DNA from: Limimaricola sp.
Lineage (GTDB): Bacteria > Pseudomonadota > Alphaproteobacteria > Rhodobacterales > Rhodobacteraceae
Direction of reading: 5' to 3'
Assembly: GCF_016125575.1 (NCBI RefSeq)
Contig: NZ_WGLM01000002.1
Coordinates: 1-64,000, forward strand
DNA: 64,000 nt
Made by a program: the position numbers and the translations under genes. Position 1 is the first letter of the stretch. Every line of letters starts with the position of its first letter. The notes beneath the pieces were generated by a model. The model searched no databases. It was given only the letters and a program-made list of their open reading frames with translations, and was not told the origin of the DNA. This document shows, one piece after another, positions 43,668 to 52,563 of this stretch.

Positions 43668-45059
43668 ATGACCGCCCCCAGCCCCTCGGGTTCCGATCCT
43701 GCCGAGGCCCGTGATTTCCTCGACGCCCACCCCGAGATCGAGGCGATCGACATCGTCCTGCACGATTGCAACGGCATCGGGCGCGGCAAGATCATCCGCC
43801 GGCACGAGTTGATGGGCTTCTACACCGGCGGGCGGCACCTGCCGATTTCCATCCTTGGCCTCGACATCTGCGGCGAGGATGTGCACGAGACAGGGCTGAT
43901 CTGGGATCAGGGCGACGGCGATTTGCGTGCCTGGCCCATCCCCGGCACGCTGGTGCCGCTGCAAGGCACCCATCCGCCGCGGGCCGAGGTGCTGATGGCG
44001 ATGTACACGCTGGACGGCGCGCCCTTCGGATCGGACCCGCGCCACGCGCTGCAACGGCAGGTCGATGCGCTGGCGGCCGATGGCCTGATCCCCGCGGGCG
44101 CGTTCGAGCTGGAGTTCTACCTGCTGGCGAATGACCGCGGCCCCGACGGCAAGGTGCAGCCCGCCGCCGACGTGCTTGACGGGCGCCAAAGCCTCAAGAC
44201 CGAGGTCTATTCGGTCGACCAGCTGCACGGCATGCTGCCACTGTTCTCCGACATCTATGCCGGGGCCGAGCAGGCCGGGATCACCGCCGAGACGATGATT
44301 TCCGAATATGCACCGGGGCAGTACGAGCTGACGCTGCATTACCGCCGGGACGTGATGCAGGCCGCCGACGACCTCGCGCGGCTGAAACGCATCGTCCGCG
44401 CGCAGGCCCGCGCGCATGGGGTGACGGCGTGCTTCATGGCCAAACCGATGGCCGATCAGACCGGATCGGGCATGCATTTCCATGTCTCGATGCAGAACCG
44501 CGACGGGCGCAACGTTTTCGTGGAAGAGACGGAAGGCACGTGGAACCCGACCCTGCTGCACGCGGTGGGCGGACTGAAGGCCACGATGGGCGAATCCATG
44601 CTGGTCTTTGCGCCCCATGCCAACAGCTGGCGGCGCTTTGCCAGCCAAAGCTACGCGCCGGTCTCGCCATCATGGGGCGTCAACAACCGGTCCGTCGCGC
44701 TGCGCATCCCGGCGGGGGACAGGGCCGCGCGGCGGATCGAACATCGCCCGGCGGGAGTGGATGCCAGCCCCTATCTTGTCGGCGCGACGGTGCTGGCGGG
44801 TATCCGCCACGGCCTGTCTCGGCGGATCGACCCCGGCCCCGAGACCACCGGCAACGCCTATGCCGAGGCGCAGGACGGCCCGGCGATTCCGCCCGACTGG
44901 CGCAGCGCCATCGTTGCCGCCACGCAATCGGCCTTTCTCAAGGACGCGCTGGGGGCGGACATGCACCGAACCTTCACTGCTGTGAAAGCTGCTGAGTATG
45001 CCCGCGTGGCGCGGACGGTCGCCGATGTCGATTTTGACCTCTACCTGCATACGGTCTGA
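43668..45059 (+). CDS. Glutamine synthetase family, gamma-glutamylpolyamine synthetase-like (copy 2)
   Basis: 463 residues. The same catalytic pattern as copy 1 is present: FELEFYLLAND, SEYAPGQYELTLHY, GSGMHFHVSM. The two copies have clearly diverged in sequence rather than being a recent duplication. It is the last gene of the potF operon and is followed by a hairpin overlapping the stop. A division of labour between diamines and longer polyamines or ethanolamine is a reasonable inference. Confidence 0.78.
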   Translation: MTAPSPSGSDPAEARDFLDAHPEIEAIDIVLHDCNGIGRGKIIRRHELMGFYTGGRHLPISILGLDICGEDVHETGLIWDQGDGDLRAWPIPGTLVPLQGTHPPRAEVLMAMYTLDGAPFGSDPRHALQRQVDALAADGLIPAGAFELEFYLLANDRGPDGKVQPAADVLDGRQSLKTEVYSVDQLHGMLPLFSDIYAGAEQAGITAETMISEYAPGQYELTLHYRRDVMQAADDLARLKRIVRAQARAHGVTACFMAKPMADQTGSGMHFHVSMQNRDGRNVFVEETEGTWNPTLLHAVGGLKATMGESMLVFAPHANSWRRFASQSYAPVSPSWGVNNRSVALRIPAGDRAARRIEHRPAGVDASPYLVGATVLAGIRHGLSRRIDPGPETTGNAYAEAQDGPAIPPDWRSAIVAATQSAFLKDALGADMHRTFTAVKAAEYARVARTVADVDFDLYLHTV

Positions 45060-45082
45060 TTGTCAGTTTTCATGACAGTCAG
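45056..45082. terminator. Hairpin between convergent puuA copy 2 and the MacB-type permease gene
   Basis: A 10-bp stem (45056-45065 with 45073-45082, one G-U pair) with loop GTTTTCA, overlapping the upstream stop codon. No T-run follows, so termination here is uncertain. Confidence 0.4.
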
Positions 45083-45109
45083 ATGATCCATGCGGCTCTT
45101 CGGGCAGAA

Positions 45110-46318
45110 TTACTGATGCCTCAGGGCCTCGATCGGGTCGAGCCGCGCAGCCCGGCGCGCGGGAAAATATCCGAAGACAACGCCCACCGCGGCGGAAAAG
45201 CCGAAGGCAAGCAGGATCACCAACGGGTTGGGTGAAAACGGGATCTTCATCAACGCGGCGGCGATGGCGGCAAGGCCAAGGCCCAGCAGGATGCCCAGCA
45301 GCCCGCCCAGCAGCGACAGCACGATCGCCTCGACAAGAAACTGGAGCAGCACCTGGCCCTCCTGCGCGCCAATGGCGAGGCGAATGCCGATCTCGCGCGT
45401 GCGCTCGGTGACGCTGACCAGCATGATGTTCATGATGCCGATGCCCCCCACCAGCAGGCTGACCGCCGCCACGGCCGACAGGAGGCCGGTCAGCACCGCG
45501 GTGATGCCGGTCAGAATGGTTGCCACCTGTTTCATGTCGAAGACGTTGAAATCGTCCTCTTCGCCCGGACCGATGTGGCGGCGTTCGCGCAGCAGGCTTT
45601 CGATCTGCGATTTCGCCACGCCGGTATCCACCCCGTCGCGCACGGAGACGTAGATCATCGTCACGTCAGCATTGCCGGCGATGCGGCGCTGGAAGGTGCG
45701 GATGGGGATCAGCACGAAATCGTCCTGGTCGGTGCCGAAGGTCGAGACACCCTGTTCGGCCATCACCCCGATGACCCGGCACGAGATTGACTTGATCCGA
45801 AAGCTCTGGCCCAGCGGATCGCCGCTGCCGAACAGCTCCTTGCGCACCGTCTGGCCCAGCAGGCAGACCGCCGCGCCCGACCGCAGCTCGCTTTCGTAAA
45901 AGGACCGGCCCAGCACCACCGGGATGTCGCGCGCCGTCAGGTAGGCGCTGTCGGTGCCGACGACCTGCGTGGCATGGTTCTGGTCTCCAAGGATCACCGT
46001 CATCGTGCGGGTATCGGCCGGGGCCGCGGCACGGACAGAGGCCAGTTGCGTGGCAATCGCCTCGACATCGCGCAGGTTGAAGGCCGAGGCGGGGTTGCCG
46101 GGCTGCGGGCCCTGCTGAGCCTGTCCGGGCCGCACCATCAGCAGGTTGGTGCCCAGTTTCGCCACGTCCGATGTCACCTGCTCGGTCGAGCCTTGCCCGA
46201 CCGTCACCATCGCGATCACGGCCGCCACGCCGATAACCACGCCCAGCACCGTCAGGATGGACCGCAGCGCGTTGCGGAAGATCGCCTGAACCGCCAGCCT
46301 GACCGTCTGCCACAGCAT
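45110..46318 (-). CDS. MacB-type ABC transporter permease
   Basis: 402 residues. One N-terminal membrane segment (ILTVLGVVIGVAAVIAMVTV) is followed by a large MacB_PCD periplasmic domain (about 45-235) and three C-terminal segments of the FtsX domain. SVTERTREIGIRLAIGAQE and FPARRAARLDPIEALRHQ are the family hallmarks. The ATG at 46318 (MLWQTVRLAV) lies just before the ATPase stop, a one-base gap. It works with the ATPase and adaptor encoded upstream in tripartite efflux or release of a peptide, siderophore or drug. Confidence 0.85.
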   Translation of the reverse strand: MLWQTVRLAVQAIFRNALRSILTVLGVVIGVAAVIAMVTVGQGSTEQVTSDVAKLGTNLLMVRPGQAQQGPQPGNPASAFNLRDVEAIATQLASVRAAAPADTRTMTVILGDQNHATQVVGTDSAYLTARDIPVVLGRSFYESELRSGAAVCLLGQTVRKELFGSGDPLGQSFRIKSISCRVIGVMAEQGVSTFGTDQDDFVLIPIRTFQRRIAGNADVTMIYVSVRDGVDTGVAKSQIESLLRERRHIGPGEEDDFNVFDMKQVATILTGITAVLTGLLSAVAAVSLLVGGIGIMNIMLVSVTERTREIGIRLAIGAQEGQVLLQFLVEAIVLSLLGGLLGILLGLGLAAIAAALMKIPFSPNPLVILLAFGFSAAVGVVFGYFPARRAARLDPIEALRHQ

Positions 46319-46319
46319 G

Positions 46320-47027
46320 TCACACCGCCTCGACCGTCGCGCCGTCGCGGGCGATGCGGCCATCAAGGAAATGGATTTGACGATGGGCAAAAACGGCCAC
46401 GTCGGGTTCGTGCGTGACCATGACGATGGTGATGCCGTCCTCGGTGTTGAACCGGGTCAGAAGCTCCATGATCTCGTGGCTGCGCGCGGTATCGAGGTTG
46501 CCGGTGGGCTCGTCGGCCATGATGACGGCCGGCCGCCCGACGATGGCGCGCGCGATCGCCACGCGCTGCTGCTGGCCGCCCGACAGTTCCGACGGGTCGT
46601 GGCCCGCGCGGTCGGCCAGACCGACCTTGTCAAGCGCATCCAGCGCCAGCGCCCGTCGTTCGTCATGGGCCATGCCCTTGTAAAGCAGGGGCATTTCGAC
46701 GTTTTCCAGCGCGCTGGTGCGCGGCAGCAGGTTGTAGCCCTGGAACACGAAGCCGATGTAGTGACGCCGCAGCAGGGCCCGCTGGTCGCGGTTGAGGCCG
46801 CTGACATCCACCCCCTTGAACCGGTAGTGGCCGCTGGTCGGCGTATCGAGGCAGCCAAGGATGTTCATCGTGGTCGACTTGCCGCTGCCGCTGGGGCCCA
46901 TGATCGCCACGAAATCGCCCGCGGCGATGGTCAGGTCGACACCGTCGAGCGCCCGCACCATCGCGTCGCCCATGCCGTAGGTCTTGGTGATCCGCTCCAG
47001 CGCGATCAGCGGCGCGTCGGCACTCAT
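46320..47027 (-). CDS. MacB/LolD-type ABC transporter ATP-binding protein
   Basis: 235 residues. Walker A is GPSGSGKSTTMN, the Q-loop is FVFQGYNLLPRTSALENV, the signature is [16 protein letters not shown], and Walker B is VIMADEPTGNLD. The GNLD pattern is diagnostic of the MacB/LolD/FtsE group. It starts inside the macA stop (ATGA, 47024-47027). The ATPase and permease are separate proteins here, whereas E. coli MacB is one fused chain. Confidence 0.88.
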   Translation of the reverse strand: MSADAPLIALERITKTYGMGDAMVRALDGVDLTIAAGDFVAIMGPSGSGKSTTMNILGCLDTPTSGHYRFKGVDVSGLNRDQRALLRRHYIGFVFQGYNLLPRTSALENVEMPLLYKGMAHDERRALALDALDKVGLADRAGHDPSELSGGQQQRVAIARAIVGRPAVIMADEPTGNLDTARSHEIMELLTRFNTEDGITIVMVTHEPDVAVFAHRQIHFLDGRIARDGATVEAV

Positions 47028-48292
47028 GGGCTGGCCATGTCGGTGATCACCGCGTCCCCCGGCGCAAGGCCCTCGCCGGTGACGGCGGTCCGTGTGCCGT
47101 CGGTCGCGCCGGGGATCACCTTGACCGGCGCGGGCTTACCGTCTTTCAGAAGCCAGATCGTGACGCTGCCATCGGCGGCGGCCGGCGTGGGGATGCCGGG
47201 CGTCTGCGCGGGCCGGCGCGGCACCAGCAGCCCCAAGAGCCCGCCACCCGATCCGCTGCCCGTTTCGGTTACCGGCGGGGCAAAGCGCAGCGCGGCATTG
47301 GGCACCAAGAGCGCGTCCTTGACGTGGTCTACCGTGATCTCGGCCGTCGCGGTCATGCCGGGGCGCAGCGACAGGTCGGTGTTGTCGATGCTCAGCGTCG
47401 CCTCGTAGGTCACCACCCCGTCCACCGTCTGGGGCGAGAACAGCACCTTGGCGATCTTGGCGGGAAAGCTGCGGCCGGGATAGGCCTCGACCCGGAACGC
47501 GGCGGGCTGACCCACCTTGACCTGTCCCACGTCGGCCTCGTCGATATCGACGTTCAGCTCCATCTTCGACAGGTCCTCGGCGATGGTGAACAGCACCGGC
47601 GCCTGCAACGAAGAGGCCACGATCTGCCCCACCTCGGCGGTGTGGGTCAGCACCGTGCCCGCGATGGGCGAAGTGATGGTTGCCTTGCTCAGGTTGGTCT
47701 GGTCGATGGCAAGGTTGGCGCGGGCGACGTTGACCTGCGCACGCGCCACCTGCGCCGCGGCCAGCGCCTTGGCCTGTGCGGCCTGCGCGGCCTGGAACGC
47801 CTCGACAGTGCTGATGTTGCGCTCCAGCAGCTGCTTGGCGCGCTCGAACTGCGCGGTGACCTGGGCGACGTTGGCATCGGCCTCGGCCACGTTGGCGACG
47901 GCGGCGTCAAGATTGGCCTGGCTGCTGGCCAGCGTCGCCTGCAGCTTGTCGGTATCCAGCCGCGCCAGCACCTGCCCCACCGTCACCACGGCATTGTCGG
48001 TCACCTCGACCGAGCGCACCGTGCCCGACAGTTCGGACGAGATATCGACAAGGTTGGTCGGCTGCACCGTGCCGGTGGCGGTGACAGTGACGGTCAGATC
48101 GCCCGTCTCGACAGGTTGCGAGACATAGGCCGAGGCGGCATCGCCGCTGCCCCGCTGCAACCACAGCCACGCACCCCCCGCGGCCAGCACCAGAACCAGT
48201 GCCAGCCAGATCAGCCGGCGCCGCCGGCCATGGCCCCGCGCAGAGGCGAGAACGCTTTCAATTTCGGTTCTGGCCGGTTCCACCCAGTCCAC
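47024..48292 (-). CDS. MacA-type periplasmic adaptor (HlyD family)
   Basis: 422 residues from a GTG. One membrane anchor lies at about 29-45 (LIWLALVLVLAAGGAWLWL). The lipoyl half ATGTVQPTNLVDISSELSGT and its mate SPIAGTVLTHTAEVGQ enclose an alpha-helical hairpin rich in Ala and Gln (about 115-190). A beta-barrel and membrane-proximal domain follow. It bridges the inner-membrane pump to an outer-membrane channel. The tolC gene at 55565 in this window is a candidate partner. Confidence 0.85.
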   Translation of the reverse strand: MDWVEPARTEIESVLASARGHGRRRRLIWLALVLVLAAGGAWLWLQRGSGDAASAYVSQPVETGDLTVTVTATGTVQPTNLVDISSELSGTVRSVEVTDNAVVTVGQVLARLDTDKLQATLASSQANLDAAVANVAEADANVAQVTAQFERAKQLLERNISTVEAFQAAQAAQAKALAAAQVARAQVNVARANLAIDQTNLSKATITSPIAGTVLTHTAEVGQIVASSLQAPVLFTIAEDLSKMELNVDIDEADVGQVKVGQPAAFRVEAYPGRSFPAKIAKVLFSPQTVDGVVTYEATLSIDNTDLSLRPGMTATAEITVDHVKDALLVPNAALRFAPPVTETGSGSGGGLLGLLVPRRPAQTPGIPTPAAADGSVTIWLLKDGKPAPVKVIPGATDGTRTAVTGEGLAPGDAVITDMASP

Positions 48293-48446
48293 CTTTCGCT
48301 TGCTTTTGGCCTTGCTAGCCCTGCCGCGCCCACCGCTGAATGATCCATGTCAACCGGCGTGGTCCCGGGTTGCCTGTGATAGATGGGGCCCTTGGGCGCC
48401 CCACACCAGTCGGCGCGCCCGGCATTTTGCGCAACCATGTGGATAA

Positions 48447-48465
48447 CTGTCATATCCTTGCTACA
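48447..48465 (+). promoter_or_regulatory. Candidate PhoB box before phnM
   Basis: CTGTCATATCCTTGCTACA. The first half is a perfect CTGTCAT. The second, TTGCTAC, is 11 bases on and matches CTGTCAC at four of seven positions. It lies 46-64 bases upstream of the phnM start. Confidence 0.5.
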
Positions 48466-48510
48466 CCGGCACGATACGAGCCCATTTGCACCCAGTTGGA
48501 CCGCCCGAAA

Positions 48511-49692
48511 ATGCCTGCGCACATGCCCGCCCTGACCCTCACCGGCGCCCGCGTCCTGAACGAAAACGGGCTTGTCGAAGCACCCGTTTCGCTGGCGGAG
48601 GGCCACATTGTCGAGGGCAGTTTCCCGGCCATCGACCTTGACGGATACGACGTGCTGCCGGGCATAGTCGACTTGCACGGCGATGCGTTTGAACGGCACA
48701 TCGCGCCACGCCCCAGCGCGCCGTTTCCGATCATCTCGGGGCTTGCCGCAACCGACCGTGACGCGGCCGTCAATGGTGTTACTACCGCGTGGATCGCGCA
48801 AAGCTGGTCTTGGGAGGGGGGGATGCGCGGGCCCGATTTTGCCGAGGCGCTGCTGGAGGCGCATGCCGCCTGCCGAGGGCGGCTGGCAACCGACCTGCGT
48901 GTGCAAATCCGGTTCGAGACTCATGCGCATGACAGCGCTGACCGGCTTCTGGCCGCGGTGCGCCGTTTCGGCATCGACTATGTCATTTTCAACAACCACC
49001 TCGACGAAGCCATCGAGATGTCCGAGACGGACCCCGCGGCGATGGCCGGCTGGGCGGGCAAGAGCGGCAAGTCGGCGGCCGAACTGTTGGCCATCGTGAC
49101 AGAGGCCAAGGCGCGCGCCCGCGAGGTGCCGCGCACGCTGTGCCGGCTGGCAGATGGGTTCGACGTGCTGGGCGTGCGCTATGGCAGCCATGACGATCCC
49201 GATGGTGAGACGCGCGAGACCTTCGCGATGCTGGGCGCGCGGATCTGCGAATTTCCCACCGCGCATCAGGCCGCCTCGGTCGCCTGCGCCAGCGGCGACC
49301 CGGTGCTGATGGGCGCGCCCAACGTTGTGCGCGGCGGGTCACAGGCGGGCAAGATTGCCGCCGTGGGTCTGATCCGCGCGGGCAAGTGCGATGCGCTGGT
49401 TTCGGACTATCACTACCCTGCGCTGGCGCTGGCGGCCTTTCGCCTTGCCGACATGGGCGTGATGGACCTGGCGGCGGCCTGGCGGCTGATCTCGGCTGCA
49501 CCGGCGCAGATCATGGGGCTGGCCGACCGGGGCCGCATCGCACCCGGCCTGCGGGCCGACCTCGTGGTGATCGACCGCGCGACCCGCGCGATCGAGGCCA
49601 CCATCGCGGGCGGCCGTGTCAGCCACCTGTCGGGCGAAGCTGCGGCACGGTTCATGGGGGCGGGTGCGGGTCTGCGGTTGGCGGCGGAGTGA
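48511..49692 (+). CDS. phnM: PhnM-type alpha-D-ribose 1-methylphosphonate 5-triphosphate diphosphatase
   Basis: 393 residues from the ATG at 48511; GGA lies about ten bases upstream, and an alternative ATG is at 48523. Amidohydrolase superfamily. The metal-site stretch is GIVDLHGDAFERHIAPRP, and HAHDS, NNHLDEA and SDYHYP supply further ligands, as in PhnM. It removes pyrophosphate from the ribose methylphosphonate intermediate of C-P lyase. It abuts the convergent acetyltransferase at a shared TGATCA. phnG-phnL are not in the window. Confidence 0.88.
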   Translation: MPAHMPALTLTGARVLNENGLVEAPVSLAEGHIVEGSFPAIDLDGYDVLPGIVDLHGDAFERHIAPRPSAPFPIISGLAATDRDAAVNGVTTAWIAQSWSWEGGMRGPDFAEALLEAHAACRGRLATDLRVQIRFETHAHDSADRLLAAVRRFGIDYVIFNNHLDEAIEMSETDPAAMAGWAGKSGKSAAELLAIVTEAKARAREVPRTLCRLADGFDVLGVRYGSHDDPDGETRETFAMLGARICEFPTAHQAASVACASGDPVLMGAPNVVRGGSQAGKIAAVGLIRAGKCDALVSDYHYPALALAAFRLADMGVMDLAAAWRLISAAPAQIMGLADRGRIAPGLRADLVVIDRATRAIEATIAGGRVSHLSGEAAARFMGAGAGLRLAAE

Positions 49693-50301
49693 TCAGGCGT
49701 AGCGGCTCAGGAATGCCGCGGCGTCCAGTGCCCTGAAATCCGGCAGAGCCGCGCGCAGCCGGTCATGGTCCCAGTCCCACCATGCCAACGCCACCAAGCG
49801 GGCAGCAATCTCGGGCGGCTGGCGATCGCGCAGCTTGTGCGCGGGGTTGCCCGCGACGATTGTGTAGGGCGCGACATCGCGCGTCACCACCGCGCCCGCG
49901 CCGACGATGGCGCCGTCGCCCACGCTGACCTCGGGCTTGATCATCGCGCCGTGACCGATCCAGGTATCATGCCCGATCCGGGCCAGCCGCGACCGGCGAT
50001 GCGCGAACCAGTCGGCATCGTCGGCGGCATCGGCCCAATAGCTGGCCGAGCGATACATGAAATGGTGCAGGCTGGCGCGGTCCATCGGGTGATCGGTCGC
50101 GCCGATCCGTACGAAACTGGCGATATTGGCGAACTTGCCAATCTCGGCATTGGCGATGTCGACGTAGCGGTCGCAATAGGAATAGTCGCCAAGGCTGGCA
50201 TGGGCGATGCGGCTGCCGCGCCCGACCTCCGTGAAGCGGCCCAGCGTCACATCCGTCAGCTCGCAATCGGGATGCACCCGCGGCGCGTGCGCGTCCAGCA
50301 T
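49693..50301 (-). CDS. Phosphonate-cluster hexapeptide-repeat acetyltransferase
   Basis: 202 residues with the left-handed beta-helix repeat pattern (IAHASLGDYSYCDRYVDIAN, IGHGAMIKPEVSVGDGAIVG). It resembles the xenobiotic/chloramphenicol acetyltransferase group and, more specifically, the transferase family routinely found in phosphonate operons (the TIGR03308 type, from memory). An acetyl transfer to an aminophosphonate is the common proposal. It starts one base before the phnE2 stop, making it the last gene of the phnCDEE run. Confidence 0.75.
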   Translation of the reverse strand: MLDAHAPRVHPDCELTDVTLGRFTEVGRGSRIAHASLGDYSYCDRYVDIANAEIGKFANIASFVRIGATDHPMDRASLHHFMYRSASYWADAADDADWFAHRRSRLARIGHDTWIGHGAMIKPEVSVGDGAIVGAGAVVTRDVAPYTIVAGNPAHKLRDRQPPEIAARLVALAWWDWDHDRLRAALPDFRALDAAAFLSRYA

Positions 50302-50302
50302 G

Positions 50303-51631
50303 TCAGTGGCCCCCGGCCCCGCCGCGGATCAGCCGGTCGCGCAACTTGCCCGAGATCCAGTCCATCAGCATGACCATCAGGATGATCAGCACGATGTAAA
50401 AGGTGACCTGTTCCCAATCCTTCTGCGTCTGCATCGCCTGCGTCAGCAACAGGCCGATGCCGCCGCCGGTGATCGCGCCGATGATGGTGGCGCTGCGGGT
50501 GTTGGATTCGAGGAAGTAGAGAAGCTGGCTGAGCAGCACCGGGGTGATCTGCGGGATCACGCCGAAGCGGTAACGCTGCACCGGTTTCGCGCCGGTCGCC
50601 CGGATCCCCTCGATCTGTTTGTCATCGACGTTTTCCAGCGCCTCGGAGAAGATCTTGCCGAAAGTGCCGGTGTCGGTCACGAGGATCGCCAGCGCGCCGG
50701 TCATCGGCCCGGGGCCAAAGGCGCGGGCCAAAACGATGGTCCAGATCAACGCATCCACCCCGCGCAGGAAATCCAGCACACGGCGGACGCCGAAACGGGC
50801 GGTCATCGACGGCGTGAAGTTGCGCGCGGCGATAAAGGCGACCGGCAGCGCCACCAAGGCCGCGCCGCAGGTGCCGAGGAAGGCCATCATCAACGTCTCG
50901 GACAGTGCCCATGCCGTATCGGCGTGGCGCCAGATCGGGTTGTGCCAGAAATCCTGCCACATGCCCTGCAGATTGCTGCGCGCCGGGTCCACCTGCGGGC
51001 CGGTCAGCAGGCTGATCAGCGAATGTCCGAAATAGGGGCTGTCGACGGTGAACCAGAACATCTCCCAGCCGAAGAAGTAGCGGAACACCTCTGTCTTGGA
51101 CCTTGTCAGCGTCAGCCGCCCGGTATCGGTGGTGATCGCCAGCCGCGTGGACGAGGCGCTGATCCAGTCTGGCAACGGCTCTTTGAGGTCGCTTGTCACA
51201 TGGCCGCCGACCAGTTGCGCGGTAATCGTGCCATAGGACGGGATCTCGAAGGTCACCTTGTTGTCGGGCAAGAGGGTGATGACCTCACCCTTGCCCATGT
51301 CGATGACGGTGCTGTCCGCACCGGGTTTGACCCAGTCGGGCGGCGCGTCGGCCGGATAGGTGCCCCGGCGGCTGCCCTCGATGGCGACATCCGTGGCGCC
51401 CGAGCGGTTGTTGCGCGTCACCACGGTCTTGTAGCTGTAGCTGTCGCGGATCAGCGTCAGGGCATTGTCCATCCGCAGCCGCTGGCCCAGTCCCGCGATG
51501 TCGAAGGCGAAGAAGATGTAGACGAAATAGGCGAGGATCACCAACGGCACCGCGATGGCGACCATCCGCTTGCGGCGGAACATGCCCTCGACGCGCCGCG
51601 TCAGGTCCGGTCCGGCGATCATCGTGGTCAT
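50303..51631 (-). CDS. phnE2: Phosphonate ABC transporter permease PhnE (long form)
   Basis: 442 residues from the ATG at 51631, overlapping the phnE1 stop by four bases. After a first membrane segment (about 23-42) an insert of roughly 170 mostly hydrophilic residues (45-215), predicted outside the membrane, precedes the ordinary permease domain with LFVIPQ-like EAA loop VDDKQIEGIRATGAKPVQRYRFG. E. coli PhnE is about 260 residues, so the insert is extra, though long partners occur in other alphaproteobacterial pairs. Confidence 0.85.
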   Translation of the reverse strand: MTTMIAGPDLTRRVEGMFRRKRMVAIAVPLVILAYFVYIFFAFDIAGLGQRLRMDNALTLIRDSYSYKTVVTRNNRSGATDVAIEGSRRGTYPADAPPDWVKPGADSTVIDMGKGEVITLLPDNKVTFEIPSYGTITAQLVGGHVTSDLKEPLPDWISASSTRLAITTDTGRLTLTRSKTEVFRYFFGWEMFWFTVDSPYFGHSLISLLTGPQVDPARSNLQGMWQDFWHNPIWRHADTAWALSETLMMAFLGTCGAALVALPVAFIAARNFTPSMTARFGVRRVLDFLRGVDALIWTIVLARAFGPGPMTGALAILVTDTGTFGKIFSEALENVDDKQIEGIRATGAKPVQRYRFGVIPQITPVLLSQLLYFLESNTRSATIIGAITGGGIGLLLTQAMQTQKDWEQVTFYIVLIILMVMLMDWISGKLRDRLIRGGAGGH

Positions 51632-52500
51632 GTGCGCGCTCCTGCGGTCAGGCGGTTGCGGTAGTGGCTGGAAAGCTGGTCGAAGACGACGATCGCGCCG
51701 AAGAGCAGGATGAAGATGGCCGCGGCCTCGTCGAACTTGCCCATGCCCCAGGACATGGTGTTCTTCAGCTCGTAGCCGATGCCGCCCGCACCCACGAAGC
51801 CCAGGATGGCCGAGGCGCGGATGTTGATCTCGAAGCGCAGCAGCGCGTAGCTGAGATAGTTGGGCGCGACCTGCGGGATCACCCCCAGCCACATCCGCTG
51901 GAACCACGACGCACCGACCGATTCCAGCCCTTCGACGGGTTTCAGGCTGGCATTCTCGTTGACCTCGGAGAACAGCTTGCCCAGCGCCCCGCCGGTGTGA
52001 AAGGCGATGGCCACCACCGCCGGGACCGGTCCGCCGCCCATCATGTAAATCAGCACCAGCGCGATCACGATCTCGGGCACCGCGCGCATGATGTCCATGG
52101 TGCGACGGAAGACCGGCATCAGGCGGGGCCAGCGCGCCAGCCCCCGTGTTGCCAGCAGCGACAGCACCAGCGCGATCAGCCCGCCGACAAGGGTCGAGAC
52201 GGCGGCGATGTTGATCGTCTCGATCAGCGAGGGAAAGTAGTGAACGATGTGGCCCGGCAGCTGGTCGCGCTTGGCCCAGGCCTCGGAAATGACGGCCGAG
52301 GGAAAATCGAAGATGTTGTGCAGTCCGGACCAGAAGCTGCCGGCGTTGCGGTCGTCGGTGATGACAAAGCCCGAGGCCATCAACGCCACGAACAGCAGAA
52401 GTGCCAGCCCGGAATAAAGCCGCTTGCGCCTGACCTGCGCCAGATAGCTGTCACGGATCGCGTCTGGCCCGGAAAGGGGCGGCGCCGGCATGTCTGTCAT
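51628..52500 (-). CDS. phnE1: Phosphonate ABC transporter permease PhnE (short form)
   Basis: 290 residues with six membrane segments and the EAA-type loop SLKPVEGLESVGASWFQRMW. The N-terminal cytoplasmic stretch (1-30) leads to LALLLFVALMASGFVITD. Together with phnE2 it likely forms a heterodimeric channel. A GC-rich hairpin separates it from phnD. The start ATG at 52500 is in MTDMPAPPLSGPD. Confidence 0.88.
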   Translation of the reverse strand: MTDMPAPPLSGPDAIRDSYLAQVRRKRLYSGLALLLFVALMASGFVITDDRNAGSFWSGLHNIFDFPSAVISEAWAKRDQLPGHIVHYFPSLIETINIAAVSTLVGGLIALVLSLLATRGLARWPRLMPVFRRTMDIMRAVPEIVIALVLIYMMGGGPVPAVVAIAFHTGGALGKLFSEVNENASLKPVEGLESVGASWFQRMWLGVIPQVAPNYLSYALLRFEINIRASAILGFVGAGGIGYELKNTMSWGMGKFDEAAAIFILLFGAIVVFDQLSSHYRNRLTAGART

Positions 52501-52522
52501 GGTGGGTCCGATGCAATGGAAA

Positions 52523-52550
52523 GCGGGCCCCGGGACTCTCCGGGGCCCGC
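52523..52550 (-). terminator. Hairpin between phnD and phnE1 (partial terminator)
   Basis: A perfect 11-bp stem, GCGGGCCCCGG (52523-52533) with its complement at 52540-52550, and a six-base loop. On the transcribed strand TTTCCATT follows. It would protect the phnD mRNA end and lower downstream permease expression. Confidence 0.6.
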
Positions 52551-52563
52551 AAGGCAGGAAGGA

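Noticed and set aside
42342-44648. A 768-residue - strand frame opposite the aminotransferase and second ligase
   Set aside because: Shadow of the coding strand; no motif or start context.
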